A DNA stretch of 64,000 bases from Hoeflea algicola (lineage in GTDB: Bacteria; Pseudomonadota; Alphaproteobacteria; Rhizobiales; Rhizobiaceae), in assembly GCF_026619415.1 (NCBI RefSeq), contig NZ_JAOVZR010000001.1, positions 2,836,501 to 2,900,500 on the forward strand, given 5' to 3'. The translations under genes and the position numbers were made by a program. Every line of letters starts with the position of its first letter. Position 1 is the stretch's first letter. The notes under the pieces are model-generated. The model had not been told where the DNA came from. It made no database searches and saw only the letters and a list, made by a program, of their open reading frames with translations. Of the stretch, positions 28,703 to 38,204 are shown piece by piece.

Positions 28703-29350
28703 ATGCCCGACCCTATCCTCTATATCGGCAACAAGAACTATTCCTCCTGGTCATTCCGACCCTGGATCGGCATGCGCATGGCGGGTATCGCCTTTGAGGA
28801 AAGGCTGGTGCCTTTCGACATGGGCAATGGCAACCCGGCGTTCGTGAAATTCTCCCCCACCGGCAAGGTCCCGGTTCTCATTGACGATGGCGTCACCATC
28901 TGGGAATCGCTGGCGATCCTCGATCACGTCTCCCGCGCAAACCCGGCCTCGGGCTTGTGGCCCGACGACAACGCCCGACGCAGCCGGGCAATGGCGGTCA
29001 GCCTGGAGATGATCTCCTCGTTTTCAGCGCTTCGCTCCGCTTGCCCGATGAACATGCGCAGACCCCGCGCTGCAATTGCCACGACCGCTGCCATCGACGC
29101 CGACGCGGCTCGCATCCAGTCGCTGTGGGATGAGTGCCTCGCCGAAACCGGCGGGCCGTTTCTGCTTGGCAATTTTTCCATTGCCGACGCCATGTATGCC
29201 CCTGTGGTCAATCGTCTCGATGTCTATGGCTTTGAGACCACTCAGGCTTCAGCCGGCTACATGGCGCGCATGAAGGCGCTCCCGGCGTGGCAGGAATGGG
29301 AAGCAGCTGGCCGCGCCGAACCGTGGATCGTCGAAGAAGACGAGGCCTGA
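28703..29350 (+). CDS. Glutathione S-transferase family protein
   Basis: The 215-residue product has a thioredoxin-like N-terminal domain (about 4-80). It includes the active-site loop NKNYSSWSFRPWIGMRMAG and FSPTGKVPVLIDDG, with the glutathione-binding WESLAILDHV. A helical C-terminal domain follows, including GGPFLLGNFSIADAMYAPVV. The Ser in YSSWS is the likely thiol-activating residue, as in zeta-like and bacterial GSTs. The true substrate is unknown. The start ATG has only a weak GAA-type site. It sits between mtgA and rpmF, all on the same strand. Confidence 0.9.
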   Translation: MPDPILYIGNKNYSSWSFRPWIGMRMAGIAFEERLVPFDMGNGNPAFVKFSPTGKVPVLIDDGVTIWESLAILDHVSRANPASGLWPDDNARRSRAMAVSLEMISSFSALRSACPMNMRRPRAAIATTAAIDADAARIQSLWDECLAETGGPFLLGNFSIADAMYAPVVNRLDVYGFETTQASAGYMARMKALPAWQEWEAAGRAEPWIVEEDEA

Positions 29351-29555
29351 CCGGCTCAGACGCCGATGATGCGCCATTGCGCAGTCGGGGGGGCTGGCCT
29401 ATGACACCGGACGGGCTCAAAAAAATGCGGCACGATGCTGGTCAAATCCGGAAATGCCATGTATAAGCCCGGCAAATTTCCGAAATCGGCATGTGTCAAT
29501 TTCGGCCCCTCGGGTCGTTCGTTGATCATGTCTGTATGTTGAACTGGAGTTCGTC

Positions 29556-29741
29556 ATGGCTGTTCCAAAGCGTAAAACTACCCCTTCCAAGCGCGGCATG
29601 CGCCGTTCCGCCGACGCCCTCAAGGCCCCGATCTATGTCGAAGACAAGGATTCGGGCGAACTGCGCCGTCCGCACCACATCGACCTGAAGACAGGCATGT
29701 ATCGCGGCCGCCAGGTCCTGACGCCAAAAGAATCCGCCTGA
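29556..29741 (+). CDS. rpmF: 50S ribosomal protein L32
   Basis: The 61-residue basic protein begins [17 protein letters not shown] after Met, the standard L32 N-terminus. The C-terminal part [15 protein letters not shown] is typical of the alphaproteobacterial form without the four zinc-binding Cys. It is followed by a strong hairpin terminator about 100 bases on. Its own promoter presumably lies in the 205-base gap after the GST gene. Confidence 0.98.
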   Translation: MAVPKRKTTPSKRGMRRSADALKAPIYVEDKDSGELRRPHHIDLKTGMYRGRQVLTPKESA

Positions 29742-29838
29742 TCTGAGTGATCTCGCCCGTCGCCTGCGTTCCGGCCGCCTGAGCCGGTTCCGCAGCTAAC
29801 GACGCGCACTGGCTTCTTTGCCAATTCCGGAATCTGCA

Positions 29839-29866
29839 AGCCGGTCCTTCGGGGCCGGCTGTTTTC
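29839..29866 (+). terminator. Rho-independent terminator after rpmF
   Basis: AGCCGGTCC pairs with GGGCCGGCT around a TTCG loop, followed by GTTTTC. The stem has nine pairs including one G-U. It lies 98 bases after the rpmF stop. Confidence 0.75.
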
Positions 29867-30201
29867 GTGTTTGTACGGTTTGAAAAATCCACTCCACTGG
29901 CAGCACCCCGCGTCAGGGGGTTCATCCTGACTGCGTTCAAATGCATCCGTGTGGGCGTCGCATATGGCATGAACCAAATGCGGTGAGGCGCCCCAGACGC
30001 GTTAAGTTGACTGCGCAACTCCCAAACGACAGCGTCAGACCTGAAACGGATGGCGGAGCACACGGCGGGCTGCATCTCTGCGCGGGGCCTCACCTCCGCC
30101 GCGGGAGCGGCAGTGTGCCGTCGCCTCTCCTGGGCCAGCTGTGGGGGCTTATGCGGACAGGTCGACATCCATCCCCACCATCGTCAAAATGCGCGCGCCC
30201 A
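29867..30201. other. Gene-free stretch between rpmF and cold-shock gene terminators
   Basis: These 335 bases between two facing terminators show no reading frame with a ribosome binding site and no RNA gene I recognise. I see nothing else in it. Confidence 0.5.
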
Positions 30202-30234
30202 CAAAAAACGCCCGGAAACCGAAGTTCCCGGGCG
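30202..30234 (-). terminator. Rho-independent terminator of the cold-shock gene
   Basis: On the minus strand CGCCCGGGAA pairs with TTTCCGGGCG around CTTCGG, followed by six T. This is the clearest terminator in the window. It lies 50 bases after the cold-shock gene. Confidence 0.9.
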
Positions 30235-30284
30235 TGATCTGATCACAACGGCCAGCCAAGCCAGCCGATGCTTTCTTGTTTTAT

Positions 30285-30494
30285 TCAGGCAGCCTGAATG
30301 GTCGAAACGGCGGTCTTGCCGGTGCGACGATCTTCGGCGGTGTCGAACGACACCTTCTGGCCTTCGGCCAGACCGCGCATGCCAGCGCGTTCAAGAGCGG
30401 TTGCATGGACGAAAACGTCCTTGCTGCCGTCGTCCGGAGCGATGAAGCCGAAGCCCTTTTGATCATTGTAGAATTTGACTGTACCGGTTTGCAT
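30285..30494 (-). CDS. cspA: Cold-shock protein (CspA family)
   Basis: The 69-residue product is a single cold-shock domain. RNP-1 is seen as KGFGFIAP and RNP-2 as DVFVHATAL. It binds single-stranded RNA or DNA and acts as an RNA chaperone. The ATG at 30494 follows AAAGGA by about 6 bases, and the first residues [11 protein letters not shown] are typical. The 254 bases between this start and the desaturase stop form a long leader of the kind that regulates csp genes by temperature. I cannot assign a specific fold to it. Confidence 0.95.
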   Translation of the reverse strand: MQTGTVKFYNDQKGFGFIAPDDGSKDVFVHATALERAGMRGLAEGQKVSFDTAEDRRTGKTAVSTIQAA

Positions 30495-30748
30495 GGAAGG
30501 TCCTTTGTGTCCATGAATGTAGTTGCCAGCGCAAGCGCTCTTCAAAGCGCTCGGCGCAGGCGTTCGTCATCGAATTTTACGTGAAGTGTTGAGCGTCTGC
30601 CCGCCTCCGGCGGTCCGCGACCAAGTCGTCCGGTCAAAATCGATAGGCTATCCTTACACACTTTCTGACTTCAACACAAGCGAAAGCGCAAATGAGCCAT
30701 TCCGACGTTGCGGCCACTGGGCTGCGTGGCGCCGGAATGGCAGTTTCA

Positions 30749-31762
30749 TCAGGCAGCAGCGGCCATCCGGCCGTGCACCGAACGGAACGGCACAAGCCGG
30801 CGGCGCTCTTCATCCCACAGCGTCAGCGGCACGCAGCGGAAGCTCTCCCACAAGGTCAACCGGCCGATACTGGCAAGTTCGGGGAAATCCTTGAGCACTT
30901 GCGGCAGCCGGTAGAACGGAATCCGGCTTGAAAGATGGTGCACATGATGGATGCCGATATTGCCGGTCACCCACATCAACGGCCGCGGCAGATCGTAAAA
31001 CGAGCTCCCGTGCAGGGCCGCAAATTCCCGCTCCCACTCCGGCGCATGATCCCAATGGGTCGGATTGAACTGGTGCTGGACATAAAACATCCAGACCCCG
31101 ATCGAGGCGCCGATCAGCATGATCGGCAGATGAATGATCAGGAACGCCTTGAAACCGACCAGCATGCCCAGCCCGATCCACATGGCCGCAATTGCCAGAT
31201 TGGTGATCATCACACTGGTCCAGGACATAACTCCATCCTTGAGTGCGGCCACCGGCAAGCGGTGTTCCAGCATGAAGATAAACGCTGGTCCAATCCCGAA
31301 CATCACCAGCGGATGCCGGTAAAGCCGGTATTTCAGCCGGCCGACGCGCGACAACGCCAGGTATTCGGCCACTGTCAACGTATCGATGTCGCCCACGCCG
31401 CGGCGATCAAGGTTGCCCGATCCGGCATGGTGGATGGCATGCGATCGACGCCAATAGTCATAAGGCGTCAGCGTGATCACACCCAGCGCCCGGCCGATCC
31501 GGTCGTTCCACTTGGCGGTGGAGAACATCGATCCATGTCCGCAATCATGCTGGATGATGAACAGCCGCACCATCATCAGCGCGGCCGGAATCGACAGCGC
31601 CAGCGCCAGCACGATGCTGAACGACAGCGCATACCACATAAGCGCCCAGATCGAGATCAGCAGACCGAGGGTCAAGATCGTTTCAAAGGCGCTTCGCCGG
31701 TCACTTGGCATCCGGTACGGCTGCAATCGTCGAACCCATTCCCGTGCGGTTCCAGTCGCCAT
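30749..31762 (-). CDS. Membrane fatty acid desaturase
   Basis: The 337-residue product has the three His boxes of membrane di-iron desaturases: HDCGHGS, HAIHHAGSGNLD and HVHHLSSRIP. About four to six membrane helices surround them. It would introduce a double bond into membrane lipid acyl chains; the position is not shown. The ATG follows AGGAGA. It lies upstream of the cold-shock gene on the same strand, a pair that would both suit cold adaptation, but a separate promoter is likely. It is divergent from the MFS gene. Confidence 0.9.
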   Translation of the reverse strand: MATGTAREWVRRLQPYRMPSDRRSAFETILTLGLLISIWALMWYALSFSIVLALALSIPAALMMVRLFIIQHDCGHGSMFSTAKWNDRIGRALGVITLTPYDYWRRSHAIHHAGSGNLDRRGVGDIDTLTVAEYLALSRVGRLKYRLYRHPLVMFGIGPAFIFMLEHRLPVAALKDGVMSWTSVMITNLAIAAMWIGLGMLVGFKAFLIIHLPIMLIGASIGVWMFYVQHQFNPTHWDHAPEWEREFAALHGSSFYDLPRPLMWVTGNIGIHHVHHLSSRIPFYRLPQVLKDFPELASIGRLTLWESFRCVPLTLWDEERRRLVPFRSVHGRMAAAA

Positions 31763-31988
31763 TCATATTCTCCTGATTATTTGCTCAGCCGTGGGCATTC
31801 TGCCCATCCGGCACTCCCAGTTGCGCGGACTTACCACGTCAGCGCCGCAAACGGCACCTTTTTCTGCCTCGCCATTCAAATATCCCGATGTGCCAGATCG
31901 TCGCCCCGGGCAAAGAACCATCCGTACTTTACCACAACCGCGGTTGTCTGTAGCTATCTGCTTCAATCGATTTAGCCACAGGTGCAGC

Positions 31989-33188
31989 ATGTCACTTTCC
32001 TCAACAACCGCAGCGCCGGTCCTCACCCGCAACCGCCTTGCGGTATCCATGATGTTCCTCGCAAACGGGTTCCTGGTGGGAAGCTGGGCGCCAAAGATCC
32101 CCGAATTCGCAACGCGGCTGAGCCTCGACGAAAGCGACTTGGGACTGATGATCCTGGCATTCGGCATCGGATCGCTCTGCGCCATGGTGCTCGTCGGCGT
32201 GGCAATTGCACGGGCCGGATCCCGCCAGGTAGTTCGGCTGATGGCGGTACTGGCGGCGCCGAGCCTGCTGCTGGTCACACTGGCGCCGGCGATCTGGTCG
32301 GCCGCGGTGGCATTATTCATTCTGGGCGGCATGGTCGGTGGCATGGATGTGGCGATGAACGCCAACGCAGTCGAGGTCGAAAAGCACGAACGGCGCGCCA
32401 TCATGTCGTCCTGCCATGGCTTCTGGAGCCTGGGCGGCGTGTTCGGCGCCGCACTTGGTGGCGTGATCATCGCCGAATACGGCACGCTGATGCATGCACT
32501 GGCGGTAACCGCATTCGCGATAATGGCCGTCGCTCTCGCCTGGCCGCGCCTTCTCGCCGACCCGCCACAAGCACACACCCAGCCGCTGGCCGGTTCACAC
32601 GCTCCAGGCGTCGGGCGCAGCCTGTTCTCGGCCGGCGCAACAGTGTGGCTGACCGGCGTGATCTGCCTGTTCGCGATGACGCCCGAGGGCGCCATCCTCG
32701 ACTGGGGCGCGCTCTATTTGCGTCAGGAACTGGGCGCCAGCCCTGCGCTCTCCGGGCTAGCCTTTGGCGCATTCTCCGCCGCCATGGCACTGATGCGCTT
32801 TCTCGGCGATATCGTGCGCGATCGGTTTGGCGCGGTGAGAACCTTCCGGGTCTCATCCGTTCTGGCGATCATCGGGCTGATCGCGGCCGGGCTTGCGCCC
32901 TCGCCGGAATGGGCCATCGTCGGCTTCGCGCTAACCGGGCTGGGGCTTGCCAACATGGTTCCGATCGCCTTCTCGGCGGCCGGGAACCTGCCAGGCCTGC
33001 CTCAGGGCCTGGCAATTTCGGTAGTCACCTTCATGGGTTATTCCGGAATATTGGTCGCGCCGTCGATCATCGGCTTCATCGCCGAGCATACCGGATTCGC
33101 ACTGATCTATCTGGCTTTGCCTGTGCTGATTGTCGTGGCGCTGGCTTTCTCGCGGTTGACCCGCCATGCCGACATGACGCCAGGTTGA
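31989..33188 (+). CDS. MFS transporter (YbjJ-like, 12 helices)
   Basis: The 399-residue product has about 12 membrane segments in two similar halves, with the loop after helix 2 typical of MFS (ARAGSRQVVRLMAV) and GDIVRDRFGAVRTFRV in the second half. FLANGFLVGSWAPKIPEF and SCHGFWSLGGVFGAALGG resemble the YbjJ group, whose substrates are mostly unknown. The frame is open more than 500 bases upstream, but that part is non-hydrophobic and overlaps the divergent desaturase. The ATG at 31989 therefore marks the start. Confidence 0.88.
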   Translation: MSLSSTTAAPVLTRNRLAVSMMFLANGFLVGSWAPKIPEFATRLSLDESDLGLMILAFGIGSLCAMVLVGVAIARAGSRQVVRLMAVLAAPSLLLVTLAPAIWSAAVALFILGGMVGGMDVAMNANAVEVEKHERRAIMSSCHGFWSLGGVFGAALGGVIIAEYGTLMHALAVTAFAIMAVALAWPRLLADPPQAHTQPLAGSHAPGVGRSLFSAGATVWLTGVICLFAMTPEGAILDWGALYLRQELGASPALSGLAFGAFSAAMALMRFLGDIVRDRFGAVRTFRVSSVLAIIGLIAAGLAPSPEWAIVGFALTGLGLANMVPIAFSAAGNLPGLPQGLAISVVTFMGYSGILVAPSIIGFIAEHTGFALIYLALPVLIVVALAFSRLTRHADMTPG

Positions 33189-33202
33189 CGGAATTCAACC
33201 AT

Positions 33203-33982
33203 CTATGAACCTGACGCCAGCCGCTCCCGCCATCCAAGCCCTGCAAGCGTGGATCCGGCGGGCCGGTATTCGCACCCGACAAGACCGCGGTATCCGAGCC
33301 GGTCGAGCGCTGCGAGAACCAGAAAATCGTCCAGTTCTCCCGATCCCGGCTCATTGCGCCCCGGCACCGACGCGATCTGGACGTGGCCGATGACAGGCAG
33401 CAACTGCTCAAGCCCGGATAGCACATCGCCCTGCAGAATCTGTCGGTGATAGATGTCAAATTGCAGTGCGATGTTGGGCCGGCCGAGCCTGTCAATCAGC
33501 GCCACCGCCTGATCAAAGTCATTGAGGAAATATCCCGGCATGTCGCGGCCGTTGATCGGTTCGATCATCAGCATGACGCCGGCTTCAGCCGCTGCATCAG
33601 CTGCATGATTGAGTGACACGACATAGGCTGCATCCGTAGCCGCATCGGCCGGGTTGCCGATCCCGGCCATCACATGCAACCGTTTCGTACCGAGCGCAGC
33701 GGCATAGTCAAGCCCGGTGCCGACCGATTGATCGAACGCCGCGCGGCGCCCGGGCAGCGCCGCCAGCCCCCGCTCGCCGGCCTCCCAATCACCGGGCGGC
33801 AGATTGAACAACACCACCTCCACGCCTGCCGCAGTGCTGCGCGCGGCTATATCGGCAGCTCGGAACTCGTAGGGAAACTGGAACTCGACGGCATCAAACC
33901 CGGCATCGGCCGCAGCCTGGAACCGGTCAAGGAAACCATGCTCGGTGAACATCATCGACAGATTTGCAGCAAAATGCGGCAC
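33203..33982 (-). CDS. Hydroxypyruvate isomerase / 2-oxo-tetronate isomerase-like protein
   Basis: The 259-residue TIM-barrel protein (AP-endonuclease-2 fold) has the metal and substrate motifs of the Hyi/OtnI group: MIEPINGRDMPGYFLN, QFDIYHRQILQGD, HVQIASVPGRNEPGSGEL and the final GCEYRP. It interconverts hydroxypyruvate with tartronate semialdehyde or an analogous 2-oxo-tetronate. The start is GTG with AGGAGGA 8 bases ahead. It is convergent with the MFS gene (14 bases apart) and divergent from the AEC carrier. A role in sugar-acid use with the dehydratase 3 kb away is possible but unproven. Confidence 0.85.
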   Translation of the reverse strand: MPHFAANLSMMFTEHGFLDRFQAAADAGFDAVEFQFPYEFRAADIAARSTAAGVEVVLFNLPPGDWEAGERGLAALPGRRAAFDQSVGTGLDYAAALGTKRLHVMAGIGNPADAATDAAYVVSLNHAADAAAEAGVMLMIEPINGRDMPGYFLNDFDQAVALIDRLGRPNIALQFDIYHRQILQGDVLSGLEQLLPVIGHVQIASVPGRNEPGSGELDDFLVLAALDRLGYRGLVGCEYRPAGSTLAGLGWRERLASGS

Positions 33983-34336
33983 CCGGCGTTCCTCCTGATT
34001 TGCACCACACAGTCGGCGTCTCTCCCTTGAGCCTGTTCAGGCCTGCCTTGTCAAATCTGGCATCGCCAAAGGCAGCCATGTTTGGTGCCGCCTTGCCTAC
34101 CCGTGACTCTCATCGCCCCACACATCAATTTATCTTATCAACCGAAACGAATTAGGCATTTCAACTTGGTCGCCAGCCTTGCTAGAGCTGCCCCCGTTCC
34201 CCTTCGATGGAAAGCCGATGACCACCGCCAACACCCCGACATATCCCACCAAGGACCTGCCCTGCCCCGACGGATTAGCTGGCGCCGATACCACGACCAC
34301 AGCTCGCAAAAGCGAACAGACCAGGAGACCTCGGCC
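33983..34336. other. Divergent promoter region, isomerase / AEC carrier
   Basis: In these 354 bases I see the ribosome binding sites of both flanking genes but no clear operator, hairpin or small gene. Confidence 0.4.
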
Positions 34337-35266
34337 ATGACCGCGGAGGTATTGCTGGCGCTGATTCCGGTCGTGCTGCTGATCGGCTTCGGGACGCTGC
34401 TACGCCAGCGAGGCTTTCTCGACGACGGTTTCTGGTCCCAGGCGGAACGGCTGAGTTATTACGTTCTGCTGCCCAGCCTGTTTTTCCACGGTCTCGCCAC
34501 CGCCCAACTGGATGCACTGCCGGTCGTGGACCTGGCGTTGACCTTGATCCTGTCGACGCTCGCTGTTGCCGGACTGGTTGTGATGACACGGACATTGCTC
34601 AGCGTAGACGGCCCGGCCTTCACCTCGGTGTTTCAGGGCAGTGTGCGCTTCAACAACTATGTCGGGGTGACGCTGGCCGCTGGCCTGTTTGGCGCCAAGG
34701 GCATCGCGCTGGCCGCCATCTGCAATGCCGCCCTTGTCCCCACCGTCAACATTCTCTGCGTTCTGATCTTCGCCAAGCACGGATCGGCGAAATTGACCGG
34801 CATCGGCGTCCTCAAGCAGATCGCGGTCAACCCGCTGGTGGTCGCCTCGCTCAGCGGCATTGCCTTCCAGATGCTCGGGCTCGGCATTCCGCCCGGGCTT
34901 GGCCCGGCAATGCGGACTCTGGGCGCCGCGTCGCTGCCACTCGGCCTGCTCTGCGTTGGCGCTGCCCTGAATTTCAGCACCGCACAGCAATGGCTCAAGC
35001 CGGTCGCTTTTGCCTCCACCTTCAAGTTTCTGGCAATGCCCGCGGTCGCCGCCATTGCTGCAATTCTGATCGGTTTGAAGGGCCCAGCCCTGACCACGGC
35101 ACTTTTGTTCCAGGTTCTGCCGACGGCATCATCGGCCTATATCCTGTCACGACAACTTGGCGGCGACGCCCCCTTGATGGCCGGCATTACCGCAGCGCAG
35201 ACGGTTATAGCACTGGTGGCAATCCCGCTGGTGCTGATCGGCCTGACCACATGGCTCGCGCTCTGA
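34337..35266 (+). CDS. AEC family transporter (auxin efflux carrier-like)
   Basis: The 309-residue product has about ten hydrophobic helices. The family features GFGTLLRQRGFLDD, QGSVRFNNYVGVTLA and, near the end, FQVLPTASSAYILSRQLGGD are clear. Bacterial AEC carriers move malonate, malate or other organic acids. The ATG follows CAGGAGACC, and the long open frame upstream is not membrane-like. It may export or import an acid related to the sugar-acid enzymes that follow on the other strand. Confidence 0.88.
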   Translation: MTAEVLLALIPVVLLIGFGTLLRQRGFLDDGFWSQAERLSYYVLLPSLFFHGLATAQLDALPVVDLALTLILSTLAVAGLVVMTRTLLSVDGPAFTSVFQGSVRFNNYVGVTLAAGLFGAKGIALAAICNAALVPTVNILCVLIFAKHGSAKLTGIGVLKQIAVNPLVVASLSGIAFQMLGLGIPPGLGPAMRTLGAASLPLGLLCVGAALNFSTAQQWLKPVAFASTFKFLAMPAVAAIAAILIGLKGPALTTALLFQVLPTASSAYILSRQLGGDAPLMAGITAAQTVIALVAIPLVLIGLTTWLAL

Positions 35267-35349
35267 CTCTTTCTAAAGACGAGGGAACAAGCCGGTCCGC
35301 GGCGCGGCAGCGGTGGCCGGAAGAAACCAGCCGGACATGATTATCGACG

Positions 35350-36105
35350 TCAGATCGTTATGCCGCCGTCAATGTTGAGTGTCTGGCCGTTGATGAAGCT
35401 CGCACTGTCAGAAGCCAGGAAGGCGCAAACATCGGCGATCTCCGCCGTGGTCCCCAGACGCCCCGCAGGCTGGCGATCCAGAAACACCTTCTCGGCAGCC
35501 TCCATACTACCAAGACTTTGCGCCAGTTCCGCCATCCGTTCGCGCAACGACGGGCTGTCGACAGTACCGGGACAGACCGCGTTGAAGCGAATGTTCTGGG
35601 ACAGATAATCGGCGGCGCAGGCCTTTGTCAGGCCGATTACACCACCCTTGGCTGCGCCATAGGCAGCGCGTCGGGCAAAGCCCTTGGTCGACGAGGCCAC
35701 CGAGGCGATGGTAATCACGCTGCCGCCGTGCTGCTTCATTCTCGGGATCGCCGCCCCCAGCACTACATAGGCGCTGTCGAGCGTGATCGACATGCTGCGC
35801 CGCCAATCGGCCTCACTGCATTCCTCGATGGTGCCTTGATGCACATAACCCACGGCATGAACCAGAATGTCGATCCGGGAAAAAGGTGCCATCCATTCCC
35901 CCACAGCCCGCGCATCGGTGGCGTCCACCACCTTGGTCGACGCCACCGACAGATCAGCCAGCGTGGTGGCGTTGAGATCACAGGCATGGACTTCTGCGCC
36001 ATCGGCTGCCAGCTTCTCGGCGATTGCCCGGCCAATGCCTTGCCCGGCAGCGGTAACCAGCGCCACCCGGCCCTTCAGCGGCTGGTTGCGATCAATGATT
36101 GTCAC
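35350..36105 (-). CDS. SDR family oxidoreductase next to sugar-acid dehydratase
   Basis: The 251-residue classical SDR has the cofactor loop [11 protein letters not shown] and acidic DLNATTL after strand 2, which suggests NAD preference. The catalytic motif is ITIASVASS with YGAAKGG. The GTG start at 36105 lies inside the end of the dehydratase gene, giving a 14-base overlap, with AAGGGGAT ahead; translation is probably coupled. Similar SDRs next to IlvD/Edd dehydratases act on a 2-keto-3-deoxy acid or an aldonate precursor (for example L-2-keto-3-deoxyfuconate dehydrogenase). The exact step is inference. Confidence 0.88.
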   Translation of the reverse strand: MTIIDRNQPLKGRVALVTAAGQGIGRAIAEKLAADGAEVHACDLNATTLADLSVASTKVVDATDARAVGEWMAPFSRIDILVHAVGYVHQGTIEECSEADWRRSMSITLDSAYVVLGAAIPRMKQHGGSVITIASVASSTKGFARRAAYGAAKGGVIGLTKACAADYLSQNIRFNAVCPGTVDSPSLRERMAELAQSLGSMEAAEKVFLDRQPAGRLGTTAEIADVCAFLASDSASFINGQTLNIDGGITI

Positions 36106-37873
36106 GGGGCATCCCCTTGGTCTTGACGATCCGCTGATATTTGACCGCAGGCTTGAGCACCATGCCCTTGTCGAACTGATCGACCATGCCGCGCTGGATT
36201 TCCTGCCACGGCGTCTGGTGATCCGGGTAGGCAAACCCGCCTTCCGCTTCAAGCGCCGTGCGGCGACGGGAGAGCTCCGCCTCGTCGACCAGCATGTTGG
36301 CGGTTCCGAGCTTGAGATCAACGCGAATCCTGTCGCCGGTACGCACCAGCGCCAGTCCGCCCATTGCCGCGGCCTCCGGGCTGGCGTTGAGGATCGATGG
36401 CGAACCTGACGTGCCCGACTGCCGCCCGTCACCAATGCACGGCATGGCGGTAATGCCTTGCTGGATCAGCTCGGCGGGCGGCTGCATGTTGACCACTTCG
36501 GCGCCGCCGGGATAGCCGATCGGGCCAACACCGCGGATCACCAGAATGCAACTCGGGTCAATTTCGAGCGCCGGGTCGTCGATCCTGTCGTGATAGGCTT
36601 CCGGACCTTCAAACACGATGGCGCGGCCTTCAAAGGCTTCGGGATCATCGGGGTTGGACAGGTAGCGCGTACGGAACTCCTCCGAGATCACGCTGGTCTT
36701 CATGATCGCGGTGTCAAACAGATTGCCCTTCAGCGCCAGGAAGCCCGCGTCCTGCATCACCGGCTGGCCATAGGGACGGATTACCTCGTGGTCAGACACT
36801 GAGGCATTCGCATAGGCTTCCGCGACGGTCTCACCTGTCACCGTGATGGCGTCGGGATGCGGCAGCACGCCTGCCTTGAGCAATTCGGAGATGACACCGG
36901 GCACGCCACCGGCACGGTGAAAATCTTCGCCCAGATATTGCCCGGCCGGCTGCATGTCGACCAGCAATGGAATCTTGTGGCCCAGCCGCTGCCAGTCTTC
37001 ATTGGTCAGCTCCAGCCCAAGATACTGCGCCACCCCGATCAGATGAATCGGCGCATTGGTGGAGCCGCCGATCGCCGAGTTGACGACAATGGCGTTCTCG
37101 AAGGCCTTCTGCGTCATGATATCGGAAGGCTTGCGGTCGGCATGCACCATTTCGACAATGCGGCGACCGGTTTGATAGGCCATCTGGCCGCGCTCGCGGT
37201 AGGGCGCCGGAATCGCCGCCGAGCCCGCAATCTGCATGCCCAGCGCTTCTGCCAGCGAATTCATGGTGCTCGCCGTGCCCATGGTGTTGCAGAAGCCAAC
37301 CGACGGCGCCGAGGCCGAGGCGACATTCATGAATTCCTCGTAATCGATCCGGCCGGCGGCCAGCTCCTGACGGGCCGCCCAGATCGCGGTGCCTGATCCC
37401 GCCCGCTTGCCATTGTGCCAGCCATTGAGCATCGGCCCCACCGACAGCGCGATGGCTGGAATATCGACTGTGGCAGCTGCCATCAGCAGCGCCGGCGTGG
37501 TCTTGTCGCAACCGATCGCCAGCACCACGCCATCGAGCGGATAGCCGTAAAGCGTCTCGACCAGGCCGAGATAGGCAAGGTTGCGGTCAAGCATCGCCGT
37601 CGGCCGCTTGCCGGTCTCCTGGATCGGGTGCACCGGGAATTCGAAGCAGATACCGCCGGACGCAACAATGCCGTCGCGCACCCGCTTGGCGAGCTCCAGA
37701 TGATGCCGGTTGCACGGCGACAGGTCCGAGCCTGTCTGGGCGATACCGATGATCGGTTTGCCGGACTGCAACTCTTCGCGGGTAATGCCGTAATTGAGAT
37801 AACGCTCGATATAGAGAGCCGTCATTCCCGGATTTTCGGGGTTGTCAAACCAGCGTTGCGAACGGAGTTTCAT
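36092..37873 (-). CDS. IlvD/Edd family sugar-acid dehydratase (L-arabonate dehydratase-like)
   Basis: The 593-residue product has the family cluster and substrate motifs: [51 protein letters not shown] and [18 protein letters not shown]. These carry the Cys residues that hold the 2Fe-2S cluster. The N-terminus ([20 protein letters not shown]) is that of the L-arabonate / aldonate dehydratases rather than IlvD. It would turn an aldonate into a 2-keto-3-deoxy acid. The ATG at 37873 begins the family N-terminus; the frame is open further up. The SDR gene overlaps its 3' end. Confidence 0.9.
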   Translation of the reverse strand: MKLRSQRWFDNPENPGMTALYIERYLNYGITREELQSGKPIIGIAQTGSDLSPCNRHHLELAKRVRDGIVASGGICFEFPVHPIQETGKRPTAMLDRNLAYLGLVETLYGYPLDGVVLAIGCDKTTPALLMAAATVDIPAIALSVGPMLNGWHNGKRAGSGTAIWAARQELAAGRIDYEEFMNVASASAPSVGFCNTMGTASTMNSLAEALGMQIAGSAAIPAPYRERGQMAYQTGRRIVEMVHADRKPSDIMTQKAFENAIVVNSAIGGSTNAPIHLIGVAQYLGLELTNEDWQRLGHKIPLLVDMQPAGQYLGEDFHRAGGVPGVISELLKAGVLPHPDAITVTGETVAEAYANASVSDHEVIRPYGQPVMQDAGFLALKGNLFDTAIMKTSVISEEFRTRYLSNPDDPEAFEGRAIVFEGPEAYHDRIDDPALEIDPSCILVIRGVGPIGYPGGAEVVNMQPPAELIQQGITAMPCIGDGRQSGTSGSPSILNASPEAAAMGGLALVRTGDRIRVDLKLGTANMLVDEAELSRRRTALEAEGGFAYPDHQTPWQEIQRGMVDQFDKGMVLKPAVKYQRIVKTKGMPRDNH

Positions 37874-38204
37874 CGGTATGTCCCTAATATGTTGCCCGGC
37901 CGCCAGAGAGATCGAAAGCCGCGCCTTTGTCAAAGAATCTTCATCGAAGATCATCCACATTATCACGCTGGCGAATTCGTCAACGCAAAAAAGCTGGCTC
38001 CCGCGATCCTGAAATCTTGACCTCGCCACAGCAATCATCTAAAGCCGCGCCTGGCTGCAGACGCCTGCCTCCCGCAGACTCGAAACGAGTTTTGGTGAAG
38101 TTCTGTGCGAGATCCTTTCTCTGTAAACCTCTCCGCGTCTCGCGCGGATGGCAATGCGGGACCCATCCACCACGGCGAGACTCGCGCATGAGGAATGCAG
38201 TGAG
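37874..38204. other. Divergent region between dehydratase and MATE genes
   Basis: These 331 bases hold the promoters of both genes. I see no convincing operator, RNA or small gene. The frames that cross it are tails of the flanking genes' open frames. Confidence 0.4.

Noticed and set aside
31982..33208. Plus-strand open frame of 408 codons overlapping the MFS gene
   Set aside because: It is the +1 frame of the MFS gene and very Arg-rich; the MFS frame has 12 helices.
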